64,000 nt of DNA from UBA4742 sp963734965 (GTDB lineage: Bacteria > Actinomycetota > Acidimicrobiia > Acidimicrobiales > Acidimicrobilacustridaceae). Below, in pieces: positions 8,352-18,089 of this stretch. The notes beneath the pieces are model-generated. The model was not told where the DNA came from and did not search any database. It saw only the letters and a list, made by a program, of their open reading frames with translations. The position numbers and the translations under genes were made by a program. The stretch is from NCBI GenBank assembly GCA_963734965.1, contig CAVTJK010000003.1:744001-808000 (forward strand), in the 5' to 3' direction. Within the stretch, counting starts at the first letter, position 1. Each line of letters begins with the position of its first letter.

Positions 8352-9553
8352 GCTCGCACGGCATCAAGGATCAGGTGGCCATCGTCGGGATGGGGTGCAC
8401 ACCGTTCCGCGAGCATTGGGACAAGGGCCTCGACGACCTGCTGCTCGACGCGACCACCGAGACGTTCGCCTCGGCGGGCATCACCAAGGACGACGTCGAT
8501 GCCTACTGGCTGGGCACGGCTCAGTCCGGCATGAGCGGCGTGACGCTCGCCGCCCCGCTCAAGCTCGAAGGCAAGCCGGTGACCCGGGTCGAGAACTACT
8601 GCGCGTCGGGCAGCGAGGCGCTGCGCCAGGCCGCCTACGCCGTGGCGTCCGGCGCCTACGACGTCGCCATGGCCGTCGGGGTCGAGAAGGTGAAGGACGG
8701 TGGCTACCAGGGGCTCAACGCCTTCCCCATCCCCAACGACGGCACCGCCCGCAGCCTGACCGCGGCGGCCATGTTCAGCCTGGTCGCTCCGGCCTACGCC
8801 GAGCGCTACGGCGTCGACCCCGACGAGCTCAAGCGGGTGCTGGCTCGGATCGCCTGGAAGAACCATCACAACGGGGCTCGCAATCCGCGCGCCCAGTTCC
8901 GCAAGGAGATGGACATCGAGGTCATCTGCAACGCTCCCACCGTGGCGGGACAGCTCGGAGTCTTCGACTGCGCTGGTGTGGCCGACGGTTCGGCGGCGGC
9001 CATCGTGGTGCGCGCCGAGGACGCCCGGCGCTACACGGACACGCCGCTGTACATCAAGGCGCTGTCGTTCGTCGCCGGGAACGGATCCGGCGTCATCGAT
9101 CCCGACTACGACTACACGACGTTCCCCGAGGTGGCCGCGGCCGCCGCGGACGCCTACGCCCAGGCCGGGATCACCGACCCGCGCCGCCAGCTGGCCATGG
9201 CCGAGGTGCACGACTGCTTCACCCCGACCGAGCTGGTGCTCATGGAGGACCTCGGCTTCTCCCACCGCGGCGAGGGGTACAAGGACGTCGAGGCCGGTGT
9301 CTTCGATCTCGAGGGCGAGCTGCCGGTCAACCCCGACGGCGGGCTCAAGAGCTTCGGCCATCCTGTCGGCGCCTCGGGTCTGCGGATGCACTTCGAGAAC
9401 TGGCTGCAGCTGCGCGGTGAGGCGCCCGACGATCGACGCATCCTCACCACCGACGGTGACGCCGGTCGCCACCTCGGCCTGGTGCACAACCTCGGGGGCT
9501 ATCCGGGTGAGATGGTCAGCTTCGTCTCGATCCTGGGCACCGAACTGGACTGA
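8348..9553 (+). CDS. thiolase (acetyl-CoA acetyltransferase, SCP2-thiolase type)
   Basis: 401 residues of the thiolase family: VAIVGMGCTPFREHW at the start, the nucleophile segment VENYCASGSEALRQAAYAV (Cys85), VHDCFTPTELVLMEDLG, and the C-terminal SFGHPVGASGLRM, which carries the catalytic His. It most likely carries out the last, thiolytic step of beta-oxidation of the substrate processed by the neighbouring dehydrogenase and hydratase genes. Translation is coupled to the HMG-CoA-synthase-like/OB-fold gene by a GTGA overlap; DUF35-type OB-folds are known partners of SCP2-like thiolases. Confidence 0.92.
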   Translation: MSSHGIKDQVAIVGMGCTPFREHWDKGLDDLLLDATTETFASAGITKDDVDAYWLGTAQSGMSGVTLAAPLKLEGKPVTRVENYCASGSEALRQAAYAVASGAYDVAMAVGVEKVKDGGYQGLNAFPIPNDGTARSLTAAAMFSLVAPAYAERYGVDPDELKRVLARIAWKNHHNGARNPRAQFRKEMDIEVICNAPTVAGQLGVFDCAGVADGSAAAIVVRAEDARRYTDTPLYIKALSFVAGNGSGVIDPDYDYTTFPEVAAAAADAYAQAGITDPRRQLAMAEVHDCFTPTELVLMEDLGFSHRGEGYKDVEAGVFDLEGELPVNPDGGLKSFGHPVGASGLRMHFENWLQLRGEAPDDRRILTTDGDAGRHLGLVHNLGGYPGEMVSFVSILGTELD

Positions 9554-9560
9554 TCGAGGC

Positions 9561-9590
9561 CCACCTGGTGGGGTGGTTGGGTCCACCACC
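9561..9590 (+). terminator. possible hairpin after thiolase gene
   Basis: Two small stem-loops (CCCAC/GTGGG near 9560-9571 and GGTGG 9572-9576 with CCACC 9583-9587) fill the gap between thiolase and eno. There is no U-tract, so factor-independent termination is uncertain. Confidence 0.3.
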
Positions 9591-9646
9591 GGTCGTGGCC
9601 GGGCTGCAACGCTAAGAACCCACTTGATCAGGAGCATCAGCGCGCC

Positions 9647-10928
<1,282 letters not shown>

Positions 10929-10936
<8 letters not shown>

Positions 10937-10988
10937 AGCGCCCGATCGTGAAGCGCCCGATCGTGAAGCGCCCGATCGTGAAGCGCCC
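10929..10988 (+). repeat. four perfect tandem copies of a 15-bp unit at the eno/ftsB junction
   Basis: GATCGTGAAGCGCCC is repeated exactly four times (10929, 10944, 10959, 10974), with a degraded fifth copy at 10989-11003. The unit is a multiple of three and encodes the pentapeptide PIVKR in the FtsB-like frame. Each copy carries an in-frame GTG, at 10933, 10948, 10963 and 10978. The first copy also contains the eno stop codon. Confidence 0.95.
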
Positions 10989-11388
10989 GACCTTCAAGCG
11001 CTCGAAGCCTGAGCGCACGAAGTCCGAGCGCTCGACGCCCGAGCGGACGCCGCGGACTGGCCGCGTCCTGCTCCCGGTGCTGGCCACGGTGCTCGTGGCG
11101 GGCGTGCTCGTGGTGGGCGTGTTCCCGACCAGGACGTTCCTCGCCCAACGCGCCACGGTGGCCCACGCCGACCAGCAGCTCAACCAGCTCGAGTCCTCGA
11201 ACGCGGCCTTGCGAGCCGAGGCCAAGCGACTCCAGACCGATGCCGAGATCGAGCAGCAGGCCCGTATGCACCTGGACTACGCCAAACCGGGCGAGGAGGT
11301 CTACCACGTGCTCCCGGCGCCTCAGAAGCCGATCGCGGTGCCCAACGTCTGGCCGTTCAAGACGCTCCAGCAACGCCTGGATCACTGA
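10933..11388 (+). CDS. septum formation initiator, FtsB/DivIC family
   Basis: 151 residues from the first GTG. A basic N-terminal cytoplasmic tail made of PIVKR repeats is followed by one transmembrane helix (VLLPVLATVLVAGVLVVGVF, about residues 45-64), then a coiled coil (HADQQLNQLESSNAALRAEAKRLQTDAEIEQQARMHLDY) and the family's GEEVYHVLPAP motif. It is a bitopic divisome protein that links FtsL/FtsQ-type partners. It overlaps eno by 4 nt. Three further in-frame GTG codons at 15-bp spacing could give shorter starts, so the tail length is uncertain. Confidence 0.88.
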
Positions 11389-11463
11389 CCGGCCGCGCCC
11401 GGGTACGGGAGGCGGCGCCCACTGATCGTGGGCATATCCGTCATCGCCTGACACACTGACCGG

Positions 11464-12369
11464 ATGCAACTCGATGATGTCGGCCAGGTCGGGAAGGCCC
11501 TGGCCGACAACGGCTACCTGGCCGACGAAGGTCTGGCGACGGCCATCTTCCTGGCTCTGCGCCTCCAGCGGCCGTTGCTGCTCGAGGGTGAGGCCGGCGT
11601 CGGCAAGACCGAGGTGGCCAAGGTGCTGTCGCGCTGGACGGGCGCCGAGCTCATCCGGCTGCAGTGCTACGAGGGCATCGACGTGGCCCAGGCCGTCTAC
11701 GAGTGGGACTACTCGCGCCAGCTGCTGCACCTGCGGGCGGCCGAGGCGACGGGGGCGACCGACGGCGGAACCGATGCCCTGACCGATGAGCTCTACAGCG
11801 AGCGGTTCCTGGTGCGCCGGCCCCTGCTCCGGGCGGTGGCCGAGGCGGCCACGAGGCCAGTCCTGCTCATCGACGAGATCGACCGGGCCGACGACGAGTT
11901 CGAGGCCTTCCTGCTCGAGATCCTCGCCGAGTACACGGTGACGGTCCCCGAGCTGGGCACCTTCCGCGCCGAGATCCCGCCGATCGTCGTCATCACCTCG
12001 AACCGCACCCGGGACGTGCACGACGCCCTCAAGCGCCGCTGCCTCTACCACTGGGTCGAGCATCCCGACTTCGAGCGCGAGGTGGCCATCGTCGAGCTGC
12101 GGGCGCCCGAGGTGCCCGAGCAGCTGGCGCGCGAGGTCGCGGCGGCGACCCAGGTGTTCCGCGGCGTCGGCATGTACAAGCCGCCGGGCGTGGCCGAGAC
12201 GATCGACTGGGCCCAGGCCCTGGCCGCCCTCGGCCGGCGCCAGCTCGACGAGGCGTCGGTCGGTGTCACCCTCGGCAGCGTCCTCAAGTACCGGGAGGAT
12301 CAGGAGCGCGCCCGTCACGCCGGGTTGGGCCAGCTGGTCGAACAGGCGCAGGTGCGGGCCGGATCGTGA
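11464..12369 (+). CDS. MoxR/CoxD-type AAA+ ATPase
   Basis: 301 residues with Walker A GEAGVGKT (42-49), Walker B VLLIDEID (134-141), sensor segment IVVITSNRTRDVHDALKRRC and a helical lid. MoxR ATPases work with a VWA-domain partner in metalloenzyme assembly; in carbon monoxide dehydrogenase clusters the pair is CoxD/CoxE, which insert the sulfur and copper of the Mo-Cu centre. The next gene overlaps it by 4 nt and encodes exactly such a VWA protein. A weak -10 (CACACT) sits 6 nt before the ATG. CoxD-like is the best label given the neighbours. Confidence 0.9.
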   Translation: MQLDDVGQVGKALADNGYLADEGLATAIFLALRLQRPLLLEGEAGVGKTEVAKVLSRWTGAELIRLQCYEGIDVAQAVYEWDYSRQLLHLRAAEATGATDGGTDALTDELYSERFLVRRPLLRAVAEAATRPVLLIDEIDRADDEFEAFLLEILAEYTVTVPELGTFRAEIPPIVVITSNRTRDVHDALKRRCLYHWVEHPDFEREVAIVELRAPEVPEQLAREVAAATQVFRGVGMYKPPGVAETIDWAQALAALGRRQLDEASVGVTLGSVLKYREDQERARHAGLGQLVEQAQVRAGS

Positions 12370-13523
12370 CACCGACCCGGTCCCGATCGACGGCCTCCGC
12401 CCCGACGCCGAGCGCGACAGGCGGACTCGTCGGGTTCGCCCGGGCGCTCCGCCGCGCCGGCGTCGCCGTACCGGTCGGCAGCACGGTGGTGTTCGTCGAG
12501 GCGGTCGCCACCTTGGGCGCGGTCGAGCGGTCCGGTGTGTACTGGGCGGGACGGGCGACCCTCGTGACCCGGCCCGAGGACATCGTCGTCTTCGATCGCG
12601 TCTTCGCCTCGTTCTGGCAGCTCGAAGCCCCGTCCGGACCCTCGGAGGTCCATCAGTCGGTCACGCTCATGATCGACGACGACGACATCGATGACGACGA
12701 GCTCGACCGCGAGCCGCCCGAGGACGACGAGCCCGATCGCAAGGTGCTCACGGTGCGCTTCAGCCCCCACGAGGTGCTGCGGGACAAGGACTTCGCCCTC
12801 TACACGGCCGACGAGCTCGACGAAGCCCATCGGCTCATGGCCGACGTCCACCTCGTCGGCGCGCTGCGCCAGGGGCGGCGCCATCGGCGGTCGCGCCGTC
12901 GCCGAGGTCACCCCGACGTCAGGCGCACGATGCGCGAGGCCATGCGCACCGGAGGCGAGACGTTGCGACTGCGACGCGTCGAGCCCGACGTGCGACCTCG
13001 ACGGGTCGTGCTGCTCTGCGACGTGAGCGGCTCGATGGAGCCGTACTCGCGGGCGCTGCTGCGCTTCGCGCAGGCGGCGGTGGCCGGCCAGGCCCGGGTC
13101 GAAGCCTTCGCTCTCGGCACCCGCCTGACCCGCCTGACCCGCGAGCTCACGTCGCGCGATCCGGACGCGGCGCTGGCGGCGGCGGCCGCGGCGGTGGTCG
13201 ATTGGTCAGGCGGAACGCGCCTCGGTGACGGGCTCGCCCGCTTCAACGACACATGGGGCGTGCGGGGGATGGCGCGGGGCGCGGTCGTCGTGATCCTGTC
13301 CGACGGCTGGGACCGCGGCGACCCCGACGAGCTGGCGACCCAGATGGCTCGCCTGAACCGCGTCGCCCATCGGGTGGTGTGGGTGAACCCGCTGAAGGCG
13401 TCGCCCGACTACCAGCCGCTGGCGCGCGGAATGGCGGCGGCCCTGCCCTTCGTCGACGAGTTCGTCGAGGGGCACTCGCTCGGATCGCTGACCGAGTTGG
13501 CCGAGGTGATCCGTGGCGGCTGA
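12366..13523 (+). CDS. CoxE-like VWA-domain protein
   Basis: 385 residues. The C-terminal half is a von Willebrand factor A domain with the MIDAS motif DVSGSM (219-224), SGGTRLGDGLARFN and LSDGWDRGDPDEL. The N-terminal half matches the CoxE family (LVGFARALRRAGVAVPVGST). A strongly acidic stretch (DDDDIDDDELDREPPEDDE, about 104-123) precedes a basic one (GRRHRRSRRRRGH). The GTG start overlaps the ATPase stop. It is the expected partner of the MoxR-type ATPase in molybdo-hydroxylase maturation. Confidence 0.9.
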   Translation: MTPTRSRSTASAPTPSATGGLVGFARALRRAGVAVPVGSTVVFVEAVATLGAVERSGVYWAGRATLVTRPEDIVVFDRVFASFWQLEAPSGPSEVHQSVTLMIDDDDIDDDELDREPPEDDEPDRKVLTVRFSPHEVLRDKDFALYTADELDEAHRLMADVHLVGALRQGRRHRRSRRRRGHPDVRRTMREAMRTGGETLRLRRVEPDVRPRRVVLLCDVSGSMEPYSRALLRFAQAAVAGQARVEAFALGTRLTRLTRELTSRDPDAALAAAAAAVVDWSGGTRLGDGLARFNDTWGVRGMARGAVVVILSDGWDRGDPDELATQMARLNRVAHRVVWVNPLKASPDYQPLARGMAAALPFVDEFVEGHSLGSLTELAEVIRGG

Positions 13524-13550
13524 GGGCGTTGACGCACGGAGGTGCACCCG

Positions 13551-13865
13551 ATGAAGGAGATCCTGGACGATCTCGACCGCTGGCGGGCGGCCGGCAAGCG
13601 CGTGGCCCTGGCCCGCGTCGTCGACATCGACGGTTCGGGCCCGCGCGATCCAGGGGCGGCCATGGCCGTCAACGAGGACGGCGAGGTGGCCGGCTCGGTG
13701 TCCGGCGGGTGCGTGGAGGGCGCCGTGGTGACCGAAGCGCTCGACATCCTGGCCACCGACGACCGGCGGATGGTGACCTTCGGCTACAGCGACGACGAAG
13801 CCTTCGCCGTCGGGCTCACCTGCGGTGGCACCGTGCATCTGTTCATCGAGCCCCTCGACTGGTGA
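13551..13865 (+). CDS. XdhC/CoxI-family maturation protein, N-terminal-domain type
   Basis: 104 residues equal to the XdhC_CoxI domain alone: RWRAAGKRVALARVVDIDGSGPRDPGAAMAV followed by the signature SVSGGCVEGAVV. XdhC/CoxI proteins bind molybdenum cofactor and help its sulfuration before insertion into xanthine or CO dehydrogenase-type enzymes. The ATG at 13551 has GGAGG 8 nt upstream. The Rossmann half normally fused to this domain is encoded by the separate next gene, so the protein is split in two. Confidence 0.9.
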   Translation: MKEILDDLDRWRAAGKRVALARVVDIDGSGPRDPGAAMAVNEDGEVAGSVSGGCVEGAVVTEALDILATDDRRMVTFGYSDDEAFAVGLTCGGTVHLFIEPLDW

Positions 13866-13875
13866 ACGGCAACTG

Positions 13876-14664
13876 ATGGACGCCACCGTCTACGACGAGC
13901 TGAACCAGGCCCTGCGCACCGATCAACCGGTCGCGCTGGCGACCGTCGTCGAAGGCCCCCACCTCGGCGCCAAGTTGCTCGTCGGCCCATCCTTCACGTC
14001 GAGCGGCACGCTCGGCGATCCCGATCTCGACCGAGTCGTCGGACGCGATGCCCTGGGCGAGCTCGAAGCGGGGACGACGAGCGTTCGCCACTACGGCGAG
14101 CACGGCGAAGCGCGCGAGCACACCGTGTCGGTGTTCATCGAGTCCTTCGCCCCGCCGCCTCGCATGTTGGTCTTCGGCGCGGTGGACTTCACCAAATCGC
14201 TCGTTCGGGTGGCCAAGGTGCTCGGCTACCGCGTGACGGTGTGCGACGCGCGCGAGGTGTTCGCGACGCGGCGCCGCTTTCCCGACGCCGACGACGTCGT
14301 CGTGGACTGGCCACACCGCCTGCTCGAACGCGAAGGCGACTCACTCGGCCCTCGCGATGCCATCTGTGTGCTCACCCATGACCACAAGTTCGACGTACCG
14401 GCGATCATCGCCGCGCTGCGCACCAACGTCGGCTACCTCGGGGCCATGGGCAGTCGGCGCACGCATGCCGAACGGGTGGCCCGGCTGAGCGCCGAAGGGG
14501 TCGACGCCGCCGGACTGGCCCGGATCATGGCGCCCATCGGGCTCGACATCGGCTCTCGCACCCCCGAAGAGACCGCCATCTCGATCTGTGCCGAGATCAT
14601 CGCCCTGCGAACCGGTCGGGTCGCCCCCAGCCTGCGCGACGCCGAGGGCGCGATCCACCGGTAG
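13876..14664 (+). CDS. XdhC family protein, Rossmann (XdhC_C) type
   Basis: 262 residues. A short N-terminal region (QPVALATVVEGPHLGAKLLVG) is followed by the XdhC C-terminal Rossmann domain: RMLVFGAVDFTKSLVRVAKVLGYRVTVCDAR, CVLTHDHKFDVPAIIAALRTNVGYLGAMGSRRTHAERV and IMAPIGLDIGSRTPEETAISICAEI, the last being a family hallmark. It starts 10 nt after the short CoxI-like gene and should act with it on molybdenum cofactor. Confidence 0.9.
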   Translation: MDATVYDELNQALRTDQPVALATVVEGPHLGAKLLVGPSFTSSGTLGDPDLDRVVGRDALGELEAGTTSVRHYGEHGEAREHTVSVFIESFAPPPRMLVFGAVDFTKSLVRVAKVLGYRVTVCDAREVFATRRRFPDADDVVVDWPHRLLEREGDSLGPRDAICVLTHDHKFDVPAIIAALRTNVGYLGAMGSRRTHAERVARLSAEGVDAAGLARIMAPIGLDIGSRTPEETAISICAEIIALRTGRVAPSLRDAEGAIHR

Positions 14665-14713
14665 CCACGGCCGAGCGCGCGATCGACCACCGCCGAGCCG
14701 TCGATCGACGCGA

Positions 14714-15166
14714 TCAGATCTCGACGGTCGGCGCCTCGGCCACCGAGAAGGCGAGCTGCCAGTCGGGTTCGGTGGTGTCGTCGATGACCAGGCGCCAGGC
14801 GAAGCGCTGACCGGCCGGCAGGCTCAGCCCGCTGAAGTTCACCGCCAGCGGCATCGGCAGCGGGCTGCCGGGCGGCAGGTGATCGGCCCGGCCGATCTGG
14901 AACTGGCCCTGCACGAGCACCGGCAGGTCGTTCACCATCACGCACATGCCGTCGGCGTCGAGCAGCTCGAGGGTCCAGTCGTGGGTGACGTCGGCGCGGT
15001 CCCAGGGGATCTCGATCTTCACGGCGATGGCCAGCGGCGCCGGGGTGGTCGGGATGACGGTGATGCCGCCGCCCAGGATGAAGAGCTTGTTCTCGGCCAC
15101 CTGAGCCGAGTCGGCCAGCATCATGACGACATGGATCTGGCTCGGCGCATGGGCGAAGTCGGTCAC
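14714..15166 (-). CDS. conserved hypothetical, DUF6941-like
   Basis: 150 residues read against the direction of the surrounding cox-type genes. Segments SQIHVVMMLADSAQVAENKLFILGGGITVI, DWTLELLDADGM, VNFSGLSLPAGQRFAWRLVIDD suggest an all-beta fold, and the pattern (binder of its own ligand with a GGG near residue 35) resembles the small DUF6941 proteins; function unknown. The GTG start at 15166 lies 6 nt after a TAAGGT -10 on the minus strand, so its transcript is leaderless and it has its own promoter. The ends are well supported; the family label is tentative. Confidence 0.75.
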   Translation of the reverse strand: MTDFAHAPSQIHVVMMLADSAQVAENKLFILGGGITVIPTTPAPLAIAVKIEIPWDRADVTHDWTLELLDADGMCVMVNDLPVLVQGQFQIGRADHLPPGSPLPMPLAVNFSGLSLPAGQRFAWRLVIDDTTEPDWQLAFSVAEAPTVEI

Positions 15167-15172
15167 GCGTGC

Positions 15173-15178
15173 ACCTTA
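15173..15178 (-). promoter_or_regulatory. -10 box of leaderless DUF6941-like gene
   Basis: TAAGGT on the minus strand, 6 nt before the GTG at 15166. It lies in a 44-base gap between divergent genes. Confidence 0.55.
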
Positions 15179-15210
15179 TTCGCACGCGAGGATGACCCCA
15201 TGGAGCGCCC

Positions 15211-15789
15211 ATGACCGTCGCCGCCCTGGTGTTGGCGGCCGGCGCGGGGTCGCGCTTCGCCGGACCGGATCACAAGCTGCTGACCCAGCTGCGGGGCCGG
15301 CCGGTCGTCGTGTGGGCCGTCGCCGCCGCCCTCGACGCCGGGCTGGACGACACGTTCGTCGTGACCGGAGCCGTCGATCTCGCGCCCGCCCTCGGTGCGG
15401 CCGGGCTGGCCTCGTTGGTCACGCTGCTGGCCAACCCGGCGTGGACCGAGGGCCAGGCCGGCTCGTTGGCGGTCGGCCTGGCCGCGGTGGGGGCCGCGGG
15501 CCACGATGCCGCCGTGGTCGGTCTGGGCGATCAGCCCCTCGTCGAGGCCGAGGCGTGGCGGCTCGTGGCCGACGCCGATCCGACTGCCCCGATCGCAGTG
15601 GCGACCTACGGGGGCCGTCGCCGCAATCCTGTTCGGCTGGGGCGGTCGGTGTGGCCGGAGCTGGCGACGACGGGAGACGAAGGGGCACGCGGGCTGATCG
15701 CCGGGCGGCCGGACCTGGTGATAGAGGTACCGTGCCCCGGTGAACCCGCCGACGTCGACACCGTGGAGGACCTGACGCGATGGAGCTGA
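15211..15789 (+). CDS. molybdenum cofactor cytidylyltransferase-like NTP transferase
   Basis: 192 residues of the MobA-like nucleotidyltransferase fold: ALVLAAGAGSRFAGPDHKLL (nucleotide-binding loop), RGRPVVVWAVAAALDAG, NPAWTEGQAGSLAVGL, AVVGLGDQPLVEAEAW (metal-binding GDQP) and RRNPVRLGRSVWPEL. In this context it is most likely MocA, which adds CMP to molybdopterin to give the dinucleotide cofactor of CO dehydrogenase/xanthine oxidase-family enzymes. Its end overlaps the start of the CoxG gene by 10 nt. Confidence 0.88.
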   Translation: MTVAALVLAAGAGSRFAGPDHKLLTQLRGRPVVVWAVAAALDAGLDDTFVVTGAVDLAPALGAAGLASLVTLLANPAWTEGQAGSLAVGLAAVGAAGHDAAVVGLGDQPLVEAEAWRLVADADPTAPIAVATYGGRRRNPVRLGRSVWPELATTGDEGARGLIAGRPDLVIEVPCPGEPADVDTVEDLTRWS

Positions 15790-16547
15790 GCAACGAGTTC
15801 GAGGTGCCGGTGCCCATCGAGCAGGCGTGGGAGATCCTCACCGACATCGAGCGCATCGCCCCGTGCTTGCCCGGAGCGCAGCTGCAGGAGGTCGAGGGTG
15901 AGCACTACCGGGGGATCGTCAAGGTCAAGGTCGGTCCGATCACCGCCCAGTACAAGGGCGAGGCGACCATGGTCGAGAAGGACGATGCCGCCCATGTCGC
16001 GCTGTTGTCGGCGACCGGGCGCGACACCCGCGGCGCCGGCAACGCCTCGGCCAGCATCAAGGCCGTCCTGACCGCTCGGGGCGAGTCCACCCATGTGAGC
16101 GTGGTCACCGACCTCACCGTCACCGGCAAGGTCGCCCAGTTCGGCCGGGGCGTGCTGGCCGACGTGAGCGCCAAGCTGCTCGACCAGTTCGTGGTCAACC
16201 TCGAGACGACGGTCCTGGCCGAGGAGCTGGCCGAGGTGGGCGCCGAGCTCGAGCTCGAGGCGCTGAGCACCGACGACCCGGTCGAGGCCGCCGCCGCCGG
16301 CAAGGCCGCGACCGCCGCCTTCGACGCCGCCGAGGCGGCCATCGACTCGCTCGACCAGCCGGACGTGGCCCTGGCCGACGAGCCGGTGGTGCGGCGCATC
16401 GACAGCCCCGAACCCGAACCGGTCGACCTGTTGGAGACGGCCGGTGCGCCCGTCGCCAAGCGCGTCGTGACCATCGCCGCCGTGATCACGGCCCTGGCCC
16501 TGGTCTTCGGGTTGGGCCGTCGCCGCCGTCGTCGTCGTCGGGCGTGA
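15780..16547 (+). CDS. CoxG-like SRPBCC protein with C-terminal membrane anchor
   Basis: 255 residues. The N-terminal 150 residues form a CoxG/SRPBCC domain (FEVPVPIEQAWEILTDIERIAPCLPGAQL, YRGIVKVKVGPITAQYKGEATM, LTVTGKVAQFGRGVLADVSAKLL). An acidic Ala/Glu-rich linker is followed by one hydrophobic helix (VVTIAAVITALALVFGLG) and a tail of consecutive arginines. CoxG proteins recruit CO dehydrogenase to the membrane in some bacteria; this copy carries its own tail anchor. It overlaps both neighbours. Confidence 0.9.
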   Translation: MELSNEFEVPVPIEQAWEILTDIERIAPCLPGAQLQEVEGEHYRGIVKVKVGPITAQYKGEATMVEKDDAAHVALLSATGRDTRGAGNASASIKAVLTARGESTHVSVVTDLTVTGKVAQFGRGVLADVSAKLLDQFVVNLETTVLAEELAEVGAELELEALSTDDPVEAAAAGKAATAAFDAAEAAIDSLDQPDVALADEPVVRRIDSPEPEPVDLLETAGAPVAKRVVTIAAVITALALVFGLGRRRRRRRRA

Positions 16548-17108
16548 CCGCGCCGGCATCTGATCGCGATCGGGTCGCGGCGCTGCTGGGTCGTCCACCG
16601 CAGGGGGCCTTCACCGTCGTCGTGAGGTCCGAGGCCGGTGACCCCGTCGTCATCCGCAACGAGCCGTTGCTCGACGACGGGACGCCGATGCCGACGCGCT
16701 ACTGGCTGGTCGACGATTCGTTGCGGGCCGCCATCGGTCGGCTCGAAGCGGCCGGCGGGGTGCGCCGGGCCGAGGCCGAGGTCGACCCGATGGCCCTGGC
16801 CGACGCCCACGACCGCTATCGGCGCCGAGCGCGACGCCGCCCTGCCCTCGGGCCATGTCGGACCGAAGCCGTCGGGTGGGGTCGGCGGGACCCGCACCGG
16901 CGTGAAGTGCCTCCACGCCCACTACGCGTGGTTCCTGGCCGGTGGGGACGATCCCGTCGGAGCGTGGGTCGACGACCACCTGGCCGAACAACCCGGCGCC
17001 ACCCCGAGCCATCCACCCGCATCGGCGAGTAGGCGCAGAATCGACGTCGATTCGGTGCCAAGCGCCAGCGCTGGTGGCGAGGACCGGTCGGAGCGTGGAC
17101 ATGGGTGA
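16544..17108 (+). CDS. DUF501 protein (one frameshift)
   Basis: The start is GTG at 16544, overlapping the CoxG stop. Residues DRVAALLGRPPQGAFTVVVRSEAGDPVVIRNEPLLDDGTPMPTRYWLV are typical of DUF501. Near 16822 one extra base in a CGGCGCC context breaks the frame; the continuation ERDAALPSGHVGPKPSGGVGGTRTGVKCLHAHYAWFLAGGDDPVG carries the family's GVKCLHAHYA motif and ends at 17108, overlapping ppx. DUF501 has no established function but sits between ftsB and ppx in most Actinobacteria; here the cox-type block separates it from ftsB. Confidence 0.85.
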
Positions 17109-18057
17109 CGACCGCTCGCCCGTGGCCGCCGTCGACATCGGGACGAACTCGGTGCGCCTCCTCGTCGCCGAGGCCGGATCGGACGCTCCGCCCGCCGGCG
17201 GGCCCGTCACCTCGCTGGTCCCGCTCGAGCGCCTCATGCGGATCACCCGGCTGGGGCACGGGGTCGACGCCAGTCGGCGGCTCGATCCGGCCGCCATCGA
17301 CCGGACCCTGGCCGTGCTGGGCGAGTACCGCGAGGTCATCGACCGCCTGGGTGCCACCCGTGTGCGGGTCACGGCCACCTCCGCCGCCCGTGACGCCGCC
17401 AACCGCGACGACTTCTTCGCCGCCGCCGAATCGGCCCTCGGCACCCGACCCGAGCTGCTGTCGGGGACCGAGGAGGCCGATCTGTCCTTTCGGGGCGCGG
17501 TCGCCGAGCTCGATCCGGCGACCGGTCCGTTCCTCGTCGTCGACATCGGCGGCGGCTCGACCGAGTTCTCCTACGGGACCACGACGAGCCAAGCCAGCCT
17601 GTCCACCGACATGGGCTGCGTGCGCTTCACCGAGAAGTACCTCGACCACGATCCGCCCCGGCCCGAGGAGCTGGTCGCCGCCCTGTCGGTGGCCGAGGCC
17701 TTCGTCGACGACGTCCGCATCGCCATCCCCGACGTCGACCAGACCCGGACCTTCGTCGGGCTGGCCGGCACCGTGACGACCGCCGCCGCCGTCGAGATCG
17801 GGCTGGCCACCTACGACCGCGACCGCGTCCACCACTTCGTGCTGACCAAGGAGGCGGCCGAGGACGTCTTTCGCACGTTGGCGACCGAGACCCGGGCCGA
17901 GCGGATCGAGAACCCCGGCCTCGAGGAGGCCCGGGCCGACGTCATCGTCGGCGGTCTGTGCATCCTGGTCACGATCATGCGCCGCCTCGGCTTCGATGCC
18001 TGTCTGGTCAGCGAATCGGACATCCTCGACGGTCTGGCCCGGTCGCTGCTGGGCTGA
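17101..18057 (+). CDS. exopolyphosphatase / Ppx-GppA phosphatase
   Basis: 318 residues of the actin-like ASKHA fold: AAVDIGTNSVRLLVAEAG (phosphate-1 loop), VTATSAARDAANRDDFF, LLSGTEEADLSFRGA, FLVVDIGGGSTEFSYG (phosphate-2 loop) and FVGLAGTVTTAAAVE. It hydrolyses polyphosphate or pppGpp. The length is that of the short actinobacterial Ppx without the C-terminal HD domain. The ATG at 17101 overlaps the DUF501 reading frame, consistent with an operon. Confidence 0.93.
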   Translation: MGDDRSPVAAVDIGTNSVRLLVAEAGSDAPPAGGPVTSLVPLERLMRITRLGHGVDASRRLDPAAIDRTLAVLGEYREVIDRLGATRVRVTATSAARDAANRDDFFAAAESALGTRPELLSGTEEADLSFRGAVAELDPATGPFLVVDIGGGSTEFSYGTTTSQASLSTDMGCVRFTEKYLDHDPPRPEELVAALSVAEAFVDDVRIAIPDVDQTRTFVGLAGTVTTAAAVEIGLATYDRDRVHHFVLTKEAAEDVFRTLATETRAERIENPGLEEARADVIVGGLCILVTIMRRLGFDACLVSESDILDGLARSLLG

Positions 18058-18083
18058 CGGGTCCACCGCCCCTGGGTCGTGAT

Positions 18084-18089
18084 TACGAT
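18084..18089 (+). promoter_or_regulatory. -10 box before aminotransferase gene
   Basis: TACGAT, followed by 7 nt and an in-frame GTG at 18097. If the transcript is leaderless, translation starts at 18097 and not at the ATG (18088) that overlaps this box. Confidence 0.4.
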
